A stretch of 64,000 nucleotides of DNA from Corydoras sp. C115 (Eukaryota > Chordata > Actinopteri > Siluriformes > Callichthyidae). A model generated the notes under the pieces. That model worked only from the letters and a program-made list of their open reading frames with translations. It searched no databases and was not told where the DNA came from. This document shows positions 34,431 to 46,516 of the stretch, in pieces; within the stretch, counting starts at the first letter, position 1, and each line of letters begins with the position of its first letter. Location of the stretch: positions 4,802,001 through 4,866,000 of the forward strand of contig JAFMOC010000038.1 of assembly GCA_019802505.1 (NCBI GenBank), in the 5' to 3' direction. The position numbers were made by a program, and so were the translations under genes.

Positions 34431-34549
34431 CTCTACTTGTAAGTTGCTTTGGATAAAAGCACCTTCTAAATGATCTAGAACAAATCACATCTACCCTATT
34501 ACAAATGATATTTGAGGTCAGAGTCACAGCAGGACTGTGAAGTTCCATT

Positions 34550-34895
34550 CCATCTATCCATTATCTTCTGCTTCATCTTCCACTAGGGTCGCGGAGGGTT
34601 CCCCATGCCCATCCAGGGGAGAACATCTTGGGCGCTGGGCAGATACACCCAGTACAGGGCACCAATCTATCACTGGGCCCACACTTACTCACACAGACAC
34701 ACTCTATATGGGGCAATTTGGAGAACTCAATTGAGTTGATCCATGTTTTTGGATTGTGGGAGGAAACCGGAGAGCCCGGAGGAAACCCACACGGACACGG
34801 GGAGAACATGGAAACTCCTCCCAGATTGGGATTCGAACCGGGAATCCCTAGTGCTGAGAGGAGAACATGCTAACCACTAAGCCACTGTGCCGCCC
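34550..34895 (-). mobile_element. SINE with 12-bp target duplication
   Basis: TGAAGTTCCATT lies at 34538-34549 and 34896-34907. Confidence 0.94.
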
Positions 34896-34907
34896 TGAAG
34901 TTCCATT

Positions 34908-35439
34908 ATTTACCTAAAAAGCAACTGTTCATTGAAAAAAGCCTTTTAACCTCAGCATAATCATTATCCTCAGATTTTGCTCTGGTTGAATTATGGGATA
35001 GGACAGTGTGCTGCAAGTACGTCATTTAAAATGGCTATCAATCCTTTAGGTCACCTTGGGAAATCTTTAGCTGTATTTGATGCCTTGTGCGTTCTTGGAC
35101 ATACTTCCCTTTCTCACCTGTGTATTCGACAGATCCAGACTTCGTCTCCTTTTTCCAGCAATAACAGCCCTTATTATTCTACAAAATATTGTGCATTTTA
35201 CTATCACTAAGGTTAAACAAGGTATGACCTGTAATCTACATTCCAATTAATCCCACTGGTGTTTAGTGGGGTTAAGGAAATGATGCTGTTCCAAAGAACC
35301 CTCTCAACTAAGTACCCTGCAGTATCTGCCTCTTTTAGTTTTGCTGCTCTAGTCAGTGATGCCGGAGTCACATGATGCACTGTGTCAATCAAACTCTGCT
35401 TATTACTTAAATGCTGTGCTTTATTAGCTCTAACTGTTT
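34908..35439. other. Unassigned intergenic DNA
   Basis: Normal-complexity sequence without recognisable genes. Confidence 0.4.
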
Positions 35440-36260
35440 TTCTTGTCTGTTTCTTTTGAGGTGTTGCTCATTTCCTAGAGGTGTCGTCAGATCTTCATCC
35501 ATGGTTCTGCTGGAGCACTGCGGCTACGAGCATTACTGGATGGAACCTGGATTTCTATTGGACTGGCAGTCCTGCAGGACGCCCTCAATGGACTTATATA
35601 GCTTTTAATTGTTAAATATGGGTCACATGATCACCACACAATCTGTACATAGCTGTCCTACACTGTTGATGCTGCCCCCCCGCTCAAGGAGGATGAGTCC
35701 CCCACTGAGCCTTGGTCCTCACAAGGTTTCTTCCTTAAAATTAGGGGTGAGCTGCAATATTCGCTGATTCAACGATTCGATTCGGAGAACCGTAGTCGAC
35801 TATGAACCTCATAATCGAATGTACCATTTTGACCACATGGGGGTGCCCATGGCTGCTGCTAAGCATTAGTTTTTACATGAAATGTCTTTGTTTTCGTTAT
35901 ATATATAGCCTTTTGTCAAATAAAATCATCATAATTTCTAGAAAAAAAAAGAAAAAAGAAAAACAAACAAAAAAATCTTTTTTAAAAACTATGCTTATAG
36001 CGCCATCTTGTGGTGAAATTTTAACTGATACGACTATCAGTGAATAGGGAAAATCTGATGAATCAGATTCGACTACGAAAATTTGTAGTTGAATACAGCC
36101 CTACTTAAAATATCAACATATCAGGGAGTTTTGTCTTGCCACTGTCTCTTCGGCTTGCTCTTTGGGGGTTTAAAGGTTTATAACATTGTAAAGCTGCTCT
36201 GTGACGATCTGCTATTGTAAAAAGCGCTCTATAAATAAATTACTTGAACTTGAACTTAAG
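35440..36260 (+). repeat. R4 repeat, interrupted by MITE copy 2
   Basis: Two halves, 35440-35741 and 36112-36260, flank the hAT MITE. The end shows TTGAACTTGAACTT. Confidence 0.7.
35742..36103 (-). mobile_element. hAT-type MITE, copy 2 (362 bp), inverted
   Basis: This is the same element as at 5.3 kb, reversed and with an A-rich deletion or change in its centre. The 8-bp duplication CTTAAAAT lies at 35734-35741 and 36104-36111. It interrupts another interspersed repeat whose halves match the copy at 3.85-4.2 kb. Confidence 0.9.
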
Positions 36261-36903
36261 ATTTGTGCTTTGGATTTCCTCCACATCAGACTCGACAAGC
36301 TGTGGCTTCGTAGATCCACAAAGAGACACAGTCGTGGAACCATCACTGCTGAGATATATAGGTTTAAAGGAATAACCGAAAAGATTGTCCACATATTTTA
36401 AGTGTACATTTAGTGATCTGCGATGTATCCTGCAGTTATATATCTCTTTAACCTCCAACCTCCATCTCCTAAAAGCCTTCCTGTCGTTTTATTGGGTGCA
36501 TTTATCACATTGACCTATGTCACCCGCATACCGACTTAATGGATTAGCTAAAAGCATTACATAAACGCCCGGGCTGTGACTCCTCCCAAAACAACGGGCT
36601 GCTTTGGGGACTGGAATGTGTGGGGCGGCATTCTTCTGGTGAGCGGCTGCATGCTTTTGCCTCGTTTTTATATTTCTGGGCATAAGCGCTGGGGTCGCCT
36701 GAGGTTTAGCCAAAAGGCAGCTTCCCTTTGGAATCTCAACGGCTGCAACCATAATAGGCAAAGCAACAGGAGATGAAGCTCGAACCCGTATCTTCCTCAT
36801 CTGACTCGCGCTGACGTTTCAGTTCGGTCAGGTTCAGCTTCCACAGCCATTCACTGATGTTTTATTGGCACTTTATTATTTTTTTTGGATTTAGTTCTGC
36901 GAG
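36261..36903. other. Unassigned, non-repetitive stretch
   Basis: A minus frame of 103 codons (36489-36800) and a plus frame of 66 codons lack known motifs. No convincing splice borders. It could be an enhancer or an old insertion. Confidence 0.35.
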
Positions 36904-37264
36904 GGGCGACACGGTGGCATAGTGGTTAGCATGTTCTCCTCTCAGCGCTGGGGATTCCTGGTTCGAATCCCAATCTGGGTGGAGTTTCCATGTTCTCCCC
37001 GTGTCCGCGTGGGTTTCCTCCGGGTTCTCCGGTTTCCTCCCACAGTCCAAAACCATGGATCAAGGTCAATTGAATTCTCCAAATTCCCCCATATAGTGTG
37101 TTTGTGTGTCTGTGTGAGTGAGTGTGTGTCCAGAGATAGATTGGCGTCCTGTCCTGGGTGTATCTGCCCAGCGCCTGAGATGTTCTCCCCTGGATGGGCA
37201 TGGGGAACCCCCCCGCGACCCTAGTAGAGGATAAAGTGGAAGATAATGGACGGATGGATGGATG
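36904..37264 (+). mobile_element. SINE, full length
   Basis: GGGGCGACACGGTGG to a long GGAT tail. Confidence 0.92.
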
Positions 37265-37324
37265 GATGGATGGACCAAATGCACACTCATCCACACAAAC
37301 ACACACTTTCTATAGGGGCAATTT

Positions 37325-37410
37325 AGTAACCAATGTGGGTCTTTGAGCAAGGCCCTTAACCCTCATTGCTTCAGGGGCAGTGCCAATGTGTTCTGACCCC
37401 AGCTATCAAG
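37325..37410 (+). mobile_element. S2 fragment
   Basis: CCAATGTGGGTCTTTGAGCA then AGGCCCTTAACCCTCATTGC. Confidence 0.6.
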
Positions 37411-37431
37411 TCGGGATACTTGTAAGTTCCA

Positions 37432-37776
37432 TCCATCCATCCATCCATCATCTTCCCCTTTATCCTATATAAGGGTCGCAGGGGGTTCTTCATGCCCATC
37501 TAGGGGAGAACGTTTCGGGCGCTGGGCAGATACACCCAGGACAGGACGCCAATCTATCTCTGGACACACACTCACTCACACAAACACACTCTATATGGGG
37601 GAATTTGGAGAATTCAATTGACCTTGATCCATGGTTTTGGACTGTGGGAGGAAACCGGAGAACCCGGAGGAAACCCACGCGGACACGGGGAGAACATGGA
37701 AACTCCACCCAGATTGGGATTCGAACCAGGAATCCCCAACGCTGAGATGAGAACATGCCAACCAATAAGCCAATCA
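37432..37776 (-). mobile_element. SINE, full length
   Basis: CATCCATCC tail to a diverged head AATAAGCCAATCA. Confidence 0.9.
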
Positions 37777-37999
37777 TGCCCATCTAGGGGAGAACTGGGC
37801 ACTGGGCAGATACACCCAGGACAGGGCGCCAATCTATCGCTGGGCACACACTCACTCACACAGACACACTCTATATGGGGCAATTTGGAGAATTCAATTG
37901 ATGCGGACACGGGAAGAACATGGAAACTCCACCCAGATGGGGAATCGAACCGGGAATCCCTAGCGCTGAAAGGAGAACATGCTAACCACTAAGCCACAC
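37777..37999 (-). mobile_element. SINE with central deletion
   Basis: Joined to the previous copy; the ATCCATG to GAGGAAACC block is missing. Confidence 0.85.
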
Positions 38000-38622
38000 C
38001 CCCATTGTAGGTATGTATGTTTGGTACTTGTATATATTTACTGTTGCTCTTGGCTGATCTCACGTTCCTGTTTGGCGCAGATACATTTCTTCATGTTTGC
38101 TCATTGTCGTGGTTGGATTGATATTGATCGACACTGCTGTGTATAGCTCTTGAGGCTTACGCCATGCTAAGCTGTACTACTAAAGTATTGATGCCTCCTG
38201 CCTTTGTCAGCAGAACACTATTCCTGTAGTCTCTGATGAGCAAACAGCTTTATTGCTCTTTCTCTCTCTCTCTCTCACACACACCAATTAGTAACACTCA
38301 TTTATAGACCATATCTAACATGCTTGTCCAGAAGGAGTCCAAATGACATCGTGTCCCACTGATTAATGACTTTTATTTAATTAAACCCCACATGACTGAG
38401 GCTCCATGATGGGCCATTTTAATTCCACACCATTAGCTGTAAAAGCACAAGTGGCAATCGAAGCCAGTGCCTGATTGAACTTAAAGGTTTTAACAGACCT
38501 AAAAGGGAATATCAGATGAGAAATAGATTATATGTTAATATAAAATGGGGATTTTTGGTCCTTTAAGCTGATTGGCCGAGCAGTTTGCCCAGCCATCACA
38601 TTATTGACAATAACACACATCT
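38000..38622. other. Unassigned stretch, possible conserved element
   Basis: 38341-38470 has homeodomain-like sites (TTTAATTAAACC, GATTAATGAC) in complex, non-repetitive sequence. 38535-38625 is the unnamed repeat also seen at 20.75 kb. Confidence 0.35.
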
Positions 38623-38634
38623 CTGATGCTTCAC

Positions 38635-38779
38635 CCATCCATCCATTATCTTCCGCTTTATCCTCTACTAGGGTCCCCATCCAGGGGAGAACGTTTCGGG
38701 CGCTGGGCAGATACACCCAGGACAGGGTGCCAATCTATCGCTGGGCACACACTCACACACACACTCACACACACACACA

Positions 38780-38833
<54 letters not shown>

Positions 38834-39028
38834 CTCTATATGGGGCAATTTGGCGAATTCAATTGACCTTGATCCATGTTTTTGGCCTGTGGGAGGAAAC
38901 CGGAGAATCAGGAGGAAACCCACACGGACACGGGGAGAACATGGGAACTCCACCCAGATTGGGATTCGAACCGGGAATCCCTAGTGCTGAGAGGAGAACA
39001 TGGTAACCACTAAGCCACCATGCCACCC
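38635..39028 (-). mobile_element. SINE with (CA)n expansion and 12-bp duplication
   Basis: CTGATGCTTCAC lies at 38623-38634 and 39029-39040. The CA tract at 38750-38829 lengthens the copy to 394 bp. Confidence 0.94.
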
Positions 39029-39040
39029 CTGATGCTTCAC

Positions 39041-39580
39041 ATTCGAATCAGTTCTTTCCAAATGATTTTTTAGAAACTGTGTTCTGTAGTTTGGCCGCAG
39101 TAAAATTAACTTATTAGAAAAACCGGAAACCTGTAAATCAGCGATCAGTGTTTGTCAGTGTAAAAACAGGACTAGATTACGTAGCAGAAGACCAGTTTTT
39201 TTAACGTTTGTGCTTTTAATAGCCGGGGCACAGTGGGGCAAATTGCAGCTGAATATAATGCTAGTGCTCCAACTGATGTGTCGGAACGTACAGGAAGAGC
39301 CAGTTTGCAGTCAACTTCCCAATAAGTCATGAAGCTGTTCAGAGGGAATGAGGTCAGCCACCGTAGGTCAATCACAGGAAATCTGCTTTAACAAACTTCT
39401 CTCCCCGAAAACAATCTGTACCGGAAAAGAACCAACCCACACTAATGACGCTGAATGAAAAATCCTTTAATGCACAGACTGAAGACATTAAACATAATAA
39501 AATAAAATAATAAAATAAAAAATGGAAATAAGAGTATGAATGAGTTCCTGTCATTTTAATAACCCTACAATGCAAAAGAC
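39041..39580. other. Unassigned intergenic DNA
   Basis: No coding or repeat signal apart from an AATAAA-rich patch near 39500. Confidence 0.4.
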
Positions 39581-39627
39581 ACATACACACATGGACACAC
39601 ATAGACACACACACACACACATAGATA

Positions 39628-39661
<34 letters not shown>

Positions 39662-39795
39662 TAGATAGACACACACAGATAGATGGACACACACAAACAC
39701 ACACAGACATGGACACACATAGATAGCCACACACACATATAGACACACACATAGATGCAAACACACTCAGTCACTCACTCACAGAGACAGACAGA

Positions 39796-39855
<60 letters not shown>

Positions 39856-40024
39856 TACATACATACATACACACACACAGATGGACACACAGATAGGCAC
39901 ACACAGATAGATAGACACACATTGATGGACACACACACATAGATGGACACACACATAGACACATATAGACACACACAAACACACACATAGATGCACACAC
40001 TCACTCACAGAGACAGACAGACAG

Positions 40025-40063
<39 letters not shown>

Positions 40064-40248
40064 TGGACACACACAGATAGATGGACACACATAGATGGAC
40101 ACACACATAGATAGACACACACACATAGATGGACACAGACACACAGACACACACATAGATGCACACACACTCACTCACTCACTCATAGAGACAGACACAC
40201 ACACATACAGTACATACATACATACACACACACTAACCCACAGAGACA

Positions 40249-40284
<36 letters not shown>

Positions 40285-40333
40285 TACACAAACTCACACA
40301 CTCATATACACACACAGACATACACACACACCA
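39581..40333. repeat. Compound CA / GATA / GGACA array, about 750 bp
   Basis: ACACAC runs are mixed with ACATAGATGGAC, CAGATAGATAG and CAGACAGACAG units in shifting order. All six frames look open because of the repeat. Confidence 0.95.
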
Positions 40334-40502
40334 AGCTGTGTGAAGATGACTCATTGAACCACATGTGCAATTCCATTCTCACTTCCTGCTGTGGTTGCTA
40401 GGTGACTGCATATAAAGTTGTGATGTATGCAAGTGCATGCCGTGATCTTGTTACCATGTTCACCCCACAACCCCTAAACTATGCACATAGTGTTCTATTT
40501 TC

Positions 40503-40678
40503 CATTTACATTACATTTGGTCATTTAGCAGATGCTTTTATCGAAAGCGACTTACAAGGTGAGCACAGGGTTCATCACAACATCCCTGGACCAATGAGGG
40601 TTAAGGGTCTTGCTCAAGGACCCACATTGGTAACTTCAGTGGACCTGGGATTTGAACCTACAACCTTCAGATTGTAAC
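40503..40678 (-). mobile_element. S2 SINE copy, reversed
   Basis: ACATTTGGTCATTTAGCAGA to GGGATTTGAACCTACAACC. Confidence 0.78.
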
Positions 40679-40921
40679 ATTCATTCATTCATGTCTATCT
40701 TTCTCTTAATTCTCCTACTAGGGACACAGGGGGGGTTCTCAATGCCCATCCAGGGGAGAATGTTTCGGGCGCTGGGCAGATACACCCAGGTCACCAATCT
40801 ATCACTGGGCACACACTCACTCACTCATACACACTCTATATGAATCAATTTGGAGAATTCAAGTGACTTGATCCATGAGAACCAGGAGAACATGCTAATC
40901 CCTAACCCACCTTGCTGCCCT
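40679..40921 (-). mobile_element. SINE with internal deletion
   Basis: ATTCATTCATTCATG tail to CCACCTTGCTGCCC; the centre is shortened. Confidence 0.85.
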
Positions 40922-41355
40922 CCAATCAAAATATTGTATAAATAAAATCTACATGTGCACTGAACCAGATATGAGATGTACATAAAATAATGTTCTTTAC
41001 AGTATCAGTCTGAGGGGTATGAATTCCTGTAACACTGATGTTTTGGTTCTTCTGGGTTCTTACATGTCTGCAGAGTCGTTCTCCTGATGCAGGCTGTCTC
41101 CAGTCCACACTGCACCACTCAAACACTCGCAGATTTTTAACATGTCTACGTTCGTTTTCTCTTCACAGGTGGATGTTTTATAGTTAATATGTCTTGGATT
41201 AGATTATATAAAACACCAGCCACGTTAATCTCACAATATATACGTTTCCCAATCAACACGTGACACAAACAGAACAAAGACACAGTCGGTGTGATATGTG
41301 TGTTTGTGTCGCCATCTGCTGTTCGGATAAATAACAGACCCGGATGACAGAGTGT
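40922..41355. other. Unassigned intergenic DNA
   Basis: Nothing recognisable. Confidence 0.4.
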
Positions 41356-41655
41356 GGGGTGGCTTAGTGGTTAGCATGTTCTCCTCTCAGCACTAGGGAT
41401 TCCCGGTTCGAATCCCAATCTGGGTGGAGTTTCCATATTTCCCCCGTGTCTGCGTGGGTTTCCTCCGGATCAAGGTCAATCGAATCCAAAACATGGATCA
41501 AGGTCAATCGAATGCTCCAAATTGCCCCATATAGAGTGTGTTTGTGTGAGTGAGTGTGTGTACAGTGATATATTGGTGTCCTGTCCTGGGTGTATCTGCC
41601 CAGCACCCGAAACCTTCTCCCCTGAATGGGCATGGGAAGATAATGGATGGATAGA
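41356..41655 (+). mobile_element. SINE with a small internal repeat
   Basis: GGATCAAGGTCAATCGAAT occurs twice in a row (41467 and 41495). Confidence 0.88.
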
Positions 41656-42028
41656 TGTGTGGAAAGTGCAATGAAAAATATAATTAAACAGATAAACTAA
41701 TTAAATACAGAACAGAATGTAACTTTAAAAGCATAACTGCTGTGGTAACCTAAAGAGAATATGTCAGAAAGTTATTTATATCTGAGGTTATTTCCCTCAA
41801 ATTTATAACTTAAAAAGGAAGTGATGTCATCTAAAACAATGATGATAATATTAGAGTTTATGAGGTAATCATGACTGAACACTGTAGTAATCAAAAATAT
41901 AAACATTTTGACACAAAATATGCAGAAGGCTTATATATATTAAAGAACCACAGTCCAAACATGCGACAGACATGTTTATTGAAATTACTGAGCAAATTGC
42001 AATAACTATTTGCCAAATACCTAGTTGC
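41656..42028. other. Unassigned intergenic DNA
   Basis: AT-rich, with no feature seen. Confidence 0.4.
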
Positions 42029-42274
42029 AGGATTAGTGGTTAGCATGTTCGCCTCTCAGCATTGTGTTTAAATCCCAATCTGGTTGGAGTTTGCATTTTC
42101 TCCCTTTGCCGCATGGGTTCTCCAAGTTTCCTCCCACAGTCCAAAGACTCCAAATTGCCCCATATAGAGTGAGTGTGTGTGTGCCCAGCGATATATTGGT
42201 GCCCTGTCCTGGGTGTATCTGCCCAACGCCTGAAACGTTCTCACCTGGATGGGTATGAGAAACCCCTACATGAC
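42029..42274 (+). mobile_element. SINE, shortened
   Basis: GGATTAGTGGTTAGCATG to GGATGGGTATGAG; it is joined to an S2 copy. Confidence 0.82.
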
Positions 42275-42480
42275 ATTTACATTACATTTGGTCATTTATT
42301 GGACGCTTTATCCAAAACGACTTACAAGGTGAGCACAGGGTTAATCACAACATCCCTGGAGCAATGAGGGTTAAGGGTCTTGCTCAAGGACCCACATTGG
42401 TAACTTCAGTGGACCTGGGATTTGAACCCCCAACCTTCAGATTGATAGCCCAACACCCAAACCATTGAGCTACCACGCCT
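42275..42480 (-). mobile_element. S2 SINE copy, reversed, nearly complete
   Basis: ACATTACATTTGGTCATTTA to CCATTGAGCTACCACGCC, including the tRNA-like head. Confidence 0.8.
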
Positions 42481-42531
42481 AGTAGAGGATTAAGCTGGAG
42501 ATAATGAATTGTTTCAATATGGAACTAATGA

Positions 42532-43455
42532 ATGAGGTATAGATTAAATCATGTCTGTGGTATACTAGTCCGAGTAGCACTTCCAAACCTCCAGACCATC
42601 TACAGGAAGCGGTGCTGGTCCAAAGCCAAAAAGATTGTGGAAGACTTCAGTCATCCTGACAACAAGCTCTTCACTCTATTTCCATCAGGACGGTGTTTTA
42701 GTGTCCTGAAGACAAACACAGAGAGGATGAGGAGGAGCTTCTTTCCAAGGGCGATTTGGACCCTGAACCAGGACTAAACGGACATAATCCCACCCACTAC
42801 ACCTTCATAGCTAAACCATTTTAACCCTGCACTGCATTATTTGCACATAAAAGCACAACTCACTTTGATTATAACTTTTAACATATAAGACCATTTTAGT
42901 TCATATCTATGCAGCACGGTGGCTTAGTGGTTAACACGTTCTCCTCTCAGCGCTAGGGATTCCCGGTTCAAATCCCCATGTGTCTGCGTGGGTTTTCTCC
43001 GGGTTCTCCGGTTTCCTCCCACAGTCCAAAAACATGGATCAAGTCAATTGAATTCTCAAAATTGTCCCATATAGAGAGTGTGTACCCAGCGATGTATTGG
43101 CGCCCTGTCCTGGGTGTATCTGCCCAGTGACCGAGATGTTCTCCCCTGGATGGGCATGGGGAACCCCACCGCGACCCTAATAGAGGATAAAGCGGGAGAA
43201 AATGAATGAATGAATGAATGAATAGTTCATATCTGTTAGTGCCATAATTGTACAGTTCTCTTATTTTTTAAATTTCATTTGCACTGTGTAAATACACAGT
43301 TCAATTTTATTTTACTTTTATTTTATCTTTATTCTATTTTTCTTATCCTCTTAAACACATTTTAACTTTATGTGGAGAAGTCAGGAAAGAATTTCACTGC
43401 TGGCTGTACCATGTATATCTACGTATGTGACAAATAAACCTGATTTGATTTGATT
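42532..43455 (+). mobile_element. 3' fragment of a second LINE, split by a SINE
   Basis: The frame 42532-42777 ends LFPSGRCFSVLKTNTERMRR then SFFPRAIWTLNQD, the typical C-terminus of CR1/L2-type LINE proteins but of a different family from the one at 47.5 kb. The 3' untranslated part resumes after the SINE and ends in (GATTT)n near 43440-43455. Confidence 0.8.
42909..43222 (+). mobile_element. SINE inserted in the LINE fragment, 12-bp duplication
   Basis: TAGTTCATATCT occurs at 42897-42908 and again at 43223-43234, so both ends of this copy are exact. Confidence 0.93.
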
Positions 43456-44150
43456 TGATACTAATACTTAGGTGGTTGCTAATGCAAACAGGAATTTCGG
43501 GGAAGCATGGAAGAAACTAGGACAAAACAAGTGCTAGTGATCTGCTTAAGCAGCCTACATCGTGACCAAAATGCAATTTCAAACTTCCACTGTAGATTAT
43601 AAAGCATACGGCAGTACTTTACAGCTAAACCACAAAGCCAGGTGAACAAAGTATGTAAGTTTAGAAGCTGTAGCTGTCCGTGAATTCTTGCTTCCTGTAC
43701 CAGTCAAATAGGGGAAGCACCCAAAGAGGAAAAGAAACTCATAACCGAGTGCTTTCTATAAGCGGAGGAGAGAGAGGATGATGCAGATTTCTCTGATCCA
43801 CATTTTCAAAGCCAGGATTCACCAGCGACGTGAGTATTATGATATATATATGATATAATGATGTATAGTATAATGTAGAACGCCATCAGTTCAGAGGTTG
43901 TTTATAGATACGAACCATACTTGACATTGTTCTAGTGTGCTTTACTCAGGACACATCCACCAACGATTTACAAAACAAATTCAGTCCATGGTATAGTAAA
44001 ATCAAACAGGGCATTGTGACCTTTGTAAAAGGCTGCAAGGTTTTATTTATAACACATACAATGTTATGAGCAACAGGGACTGTTTAATATCATTTTCATG
44101 TTGTTTTTATAAAATAAGGTAAGATAAGTTAATCCTCTGTTGGTCCTACA
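43456..44150. other. Non-repetitive island upstream of TLR3
   Basis: This is the longest unique block upstream of the LINE-bearing intron. It holds the candidate promoter and exon given separately. Confidence 0.5.
43727..43829 (+). promoter_or_regulatory. Candidate TLR3 promoter and non-coding exon 1
   Basis: A non-repetitive island contains GGAAAAGAAACT (43728-43739), which fits the IRF core AANNGAAA, then a TATA-like CTATAAG (43756-43762). About 70 bases further is ACCAGCGAC followed by the donor GTGAGTAT at 43830. TLR3 genes have a non-coding first exon and an interferon-responsive promoter, and the first coding exon here starts with an acceptor at 50357. The combination fits, but no transcript evidence is available and an ISRE-like match can arise by chance. 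Confidence 0.38.
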
Positions 44151-44152
44151 AT

Positions 44153-44484
44153 GGGGGTTAGCATGTTCTCCTCTCAGCGCTGGGGATTCCCGGTTCGAAT
44201 CCCTATCTGGGTGGAGTTTCCATGTTCTCCCCGTGTCCACGTGGGTTTTCTCCGGGTTCTCCGGTTTCCTCCCACAGTCCAAATACATGGATCAAGGTCA
44301 ATTGAATTCTCCAAATTGCCCCATATAGAGTGTGTCTGTGTGAGTGAGTGTGTGTCCAGTGATTGATTGGTGTCCTGTTCTGGGTGTATCTGCCCAGCGC
44401 CCGAAACGTTCTCCCCTGGATGGGCATGGGGAACCCCCCCACGACCCTAGTAGAGGATAAAGCAGAAGATAATGGATGGATGGG
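44153..44484 (+). mobile_element. SINE missing the first 15 bases
   Basis: GGTTAGCATGTTCTCC to GGATGGATGG. Confidence 0.9.
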
Positions 44485-44558
44485 TCCTAGAATGGGGAAA
44501 TTCACATTCTCATTGGCAAATTGACAGTAATTGGGAGAATCTATCGATGGATAAATCT

Positions 44559-44868
44559 ACCGCTTTATCCTCTATTAGGGTTCTTTGTGCCCATCCAGGG
44601 GAGAACGTTTCAGGCACTGGGCAGATACACCCAGGACGGGCCGCCAATCTATCGCTGGACACACACTCACTCACACACACACTCTATATGGGACAATTTA
44701 GAGCGTTGAAATTGGCATGTTTTTCGACTGTGGGAGGAAACCGGAGAACCTGGATGAAAACTCACATGGACAAGGGGAGAACATGGAAACTCCACCCAGA
44801 TTGGGATTCTAACTGGGAATCCCCAGCACTGAGAGGCGAACATGCTAACCACCAAGCCACCGCCCTAG
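44559..44868 (-). mobile_element. SINE, inverted relative to the previous copy
   Basis: CCGCTTTATCCTC to AAGCCACCGCCC. Confidence 0.88.
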
Positions 44869-45005
44869 TGTAAGATTAAGCAGATTGTTTTGGATTGATG
44901 GGTATTTCACCTATACTGGTGTTTGCACATAGTACAGGCTACTGTCATTTCCATGCTACAGTTATGCCTCCACTGCTCTTGGAGAGAAACAGTCTTATGG
45001 CAAGT

Positions 45006-45158
45006 TTTTGGGCAGGGCGTGGTAGTTCAGTGGTTAAGGTGTTGGGCTGTCAATCTGAAGGTTGGGGGTTCAAATCCCAGGTCCACTGAAGTTACCAATG
45101 TGGGTCCTTGAACAAGACCCTTAACCCTCATTGCTGCAGCGATGTTGTGATTAACCCA
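45006..45158 (+). mobile_element. S2 SINE head and part of the body
   Basis: GGGCGTGGTAGTTCAGTGG, GGGGGTTCAAATCCC; it breaks off into SINE tail sequence. Confidence 0.8.
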
Positions 45159-45430
45159 GAAACGTTCTCCCCTGGATGGGCATGGGGAACCCCCTCCCGC
45201 GACCCTAGTACAGGATAAAGCGGAAGATAATGGATGGATGGATGAATTGCCCCATAAAGAGTGTGTTTGTGTGTGTTTGTGTGAGTGAGTGTCCCCAGCG
45301 ATAGTCTAGCATCCTGTACTGGGTGTATCCGCCCAGCGCCCAAAATGTTCTCCCCTGGATGGACAAGATGAACCCCCCCACGACCCTAGTATAGAATTAA
45401 GCAGAAGATAATGAATGAGTGAATGAATGA
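45159..45430 (+). mobile_element. Two SINE 3' pieces in tandem
   Basis: 45159-45245 starts at GAAACGTTCTCCCC, and 45246-45430 starts at ATTGCCCCATAAAG. Confidence 0.82.
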
Positions 45431-46516
45431 TAAATCTACAAATAAATAATAAACAATATATAAATAATAATAAAAAAACAATAAACAAAACTCAAGTTCA
45501 AGTGGTTTTAGTTGCCATTTCAACATTATAAAGTGGTGTACAGTACATTATACAATATACAAGAAATTTGGACCCGTTTAAGGACATGCTTGTTTTATGT
45601 GTCATTCTAAAACCCTTCTTTATTGAAACGCCGTCTTAACTATGACGTCAGCACCTTACGTGACGTCAGACGGTCACGGCGATGATGAGGATCATTTAAA
45701 CCTCAAATGAACATTTAAAGACGACAGAAGAGTAATTAAAAATGAAAAAAAAAAGTGTACATATTCAACATGTTAAAAGAGGAATGTTAATTTAGTGAGA
45801 CTTCAGTTGTTGTCATACTTTATTCGTTTGTAAGTTTAATCCCTTGTGTAATATGAATTACAACTATAGTGCGTATCGATTCCGAACCGTTTCAGAGTCG
45901 ATTCACTGATGGCAACGTCTCAATGCACTGGAAGATGGATGACGTGGTGGATTAAAAGCGTATGTTTACAATGTTTTTTTATTTAATGATTTGCTGCATG
46001 TTCCCAATTAAACTTTTTAAAATACTATACAGTTCGAGCAGTGTACGTTTTTATAATGAAACTCAGCTAATATCAAACATGATGGTTCTCGAATGACATC
46101 GTTTAATCGACTCCTCTAAACATTAGATAGTAAGTGTTGAATATTAAATCGTTGAAATCGCGGAAACATTCGTGAACGGGTTTTAAAAACGTTAATACAA
46201 CCATCGCGCTACTTATAAACTTTCTTATAAACTTTCTAGTGTGCTACGAAGGACGCTGCAGGGTTTTCCTGCCGGACCAGGCCGTGTCCCAAATCCCACC
46301 TTGTGCACTATTTAGTGGGCTAGCAAAAATCCTATTTGAGCACCAATCAAAACAATTGTTGTTATATTATTGCTTTTATAGCGTATTAGTGTTCGTTAAT
46401 CTATGCTAACGCTATATTGATTAAACTGTGTTTGTGCACTGTATAATCGAGTTGAGGCGATATTTGAAACACAGCCCAGATTTATTGCTGGTTGGATCTG
46501 CTGTTGTCTTTATTTC

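Noticed and set aside
36489..36800. Minus frame of 103 codons, KIRVRASSPVALPIMVAAVE
   Set aside because: No known domain, no convincing splice sites, and overlap by a frame on the other strand; kept only as unassigned DNA.
39372..40343. Open frames full of Cys/Val or Thr/His
   Set aside because: Products of CA/GT microsatellite translation.
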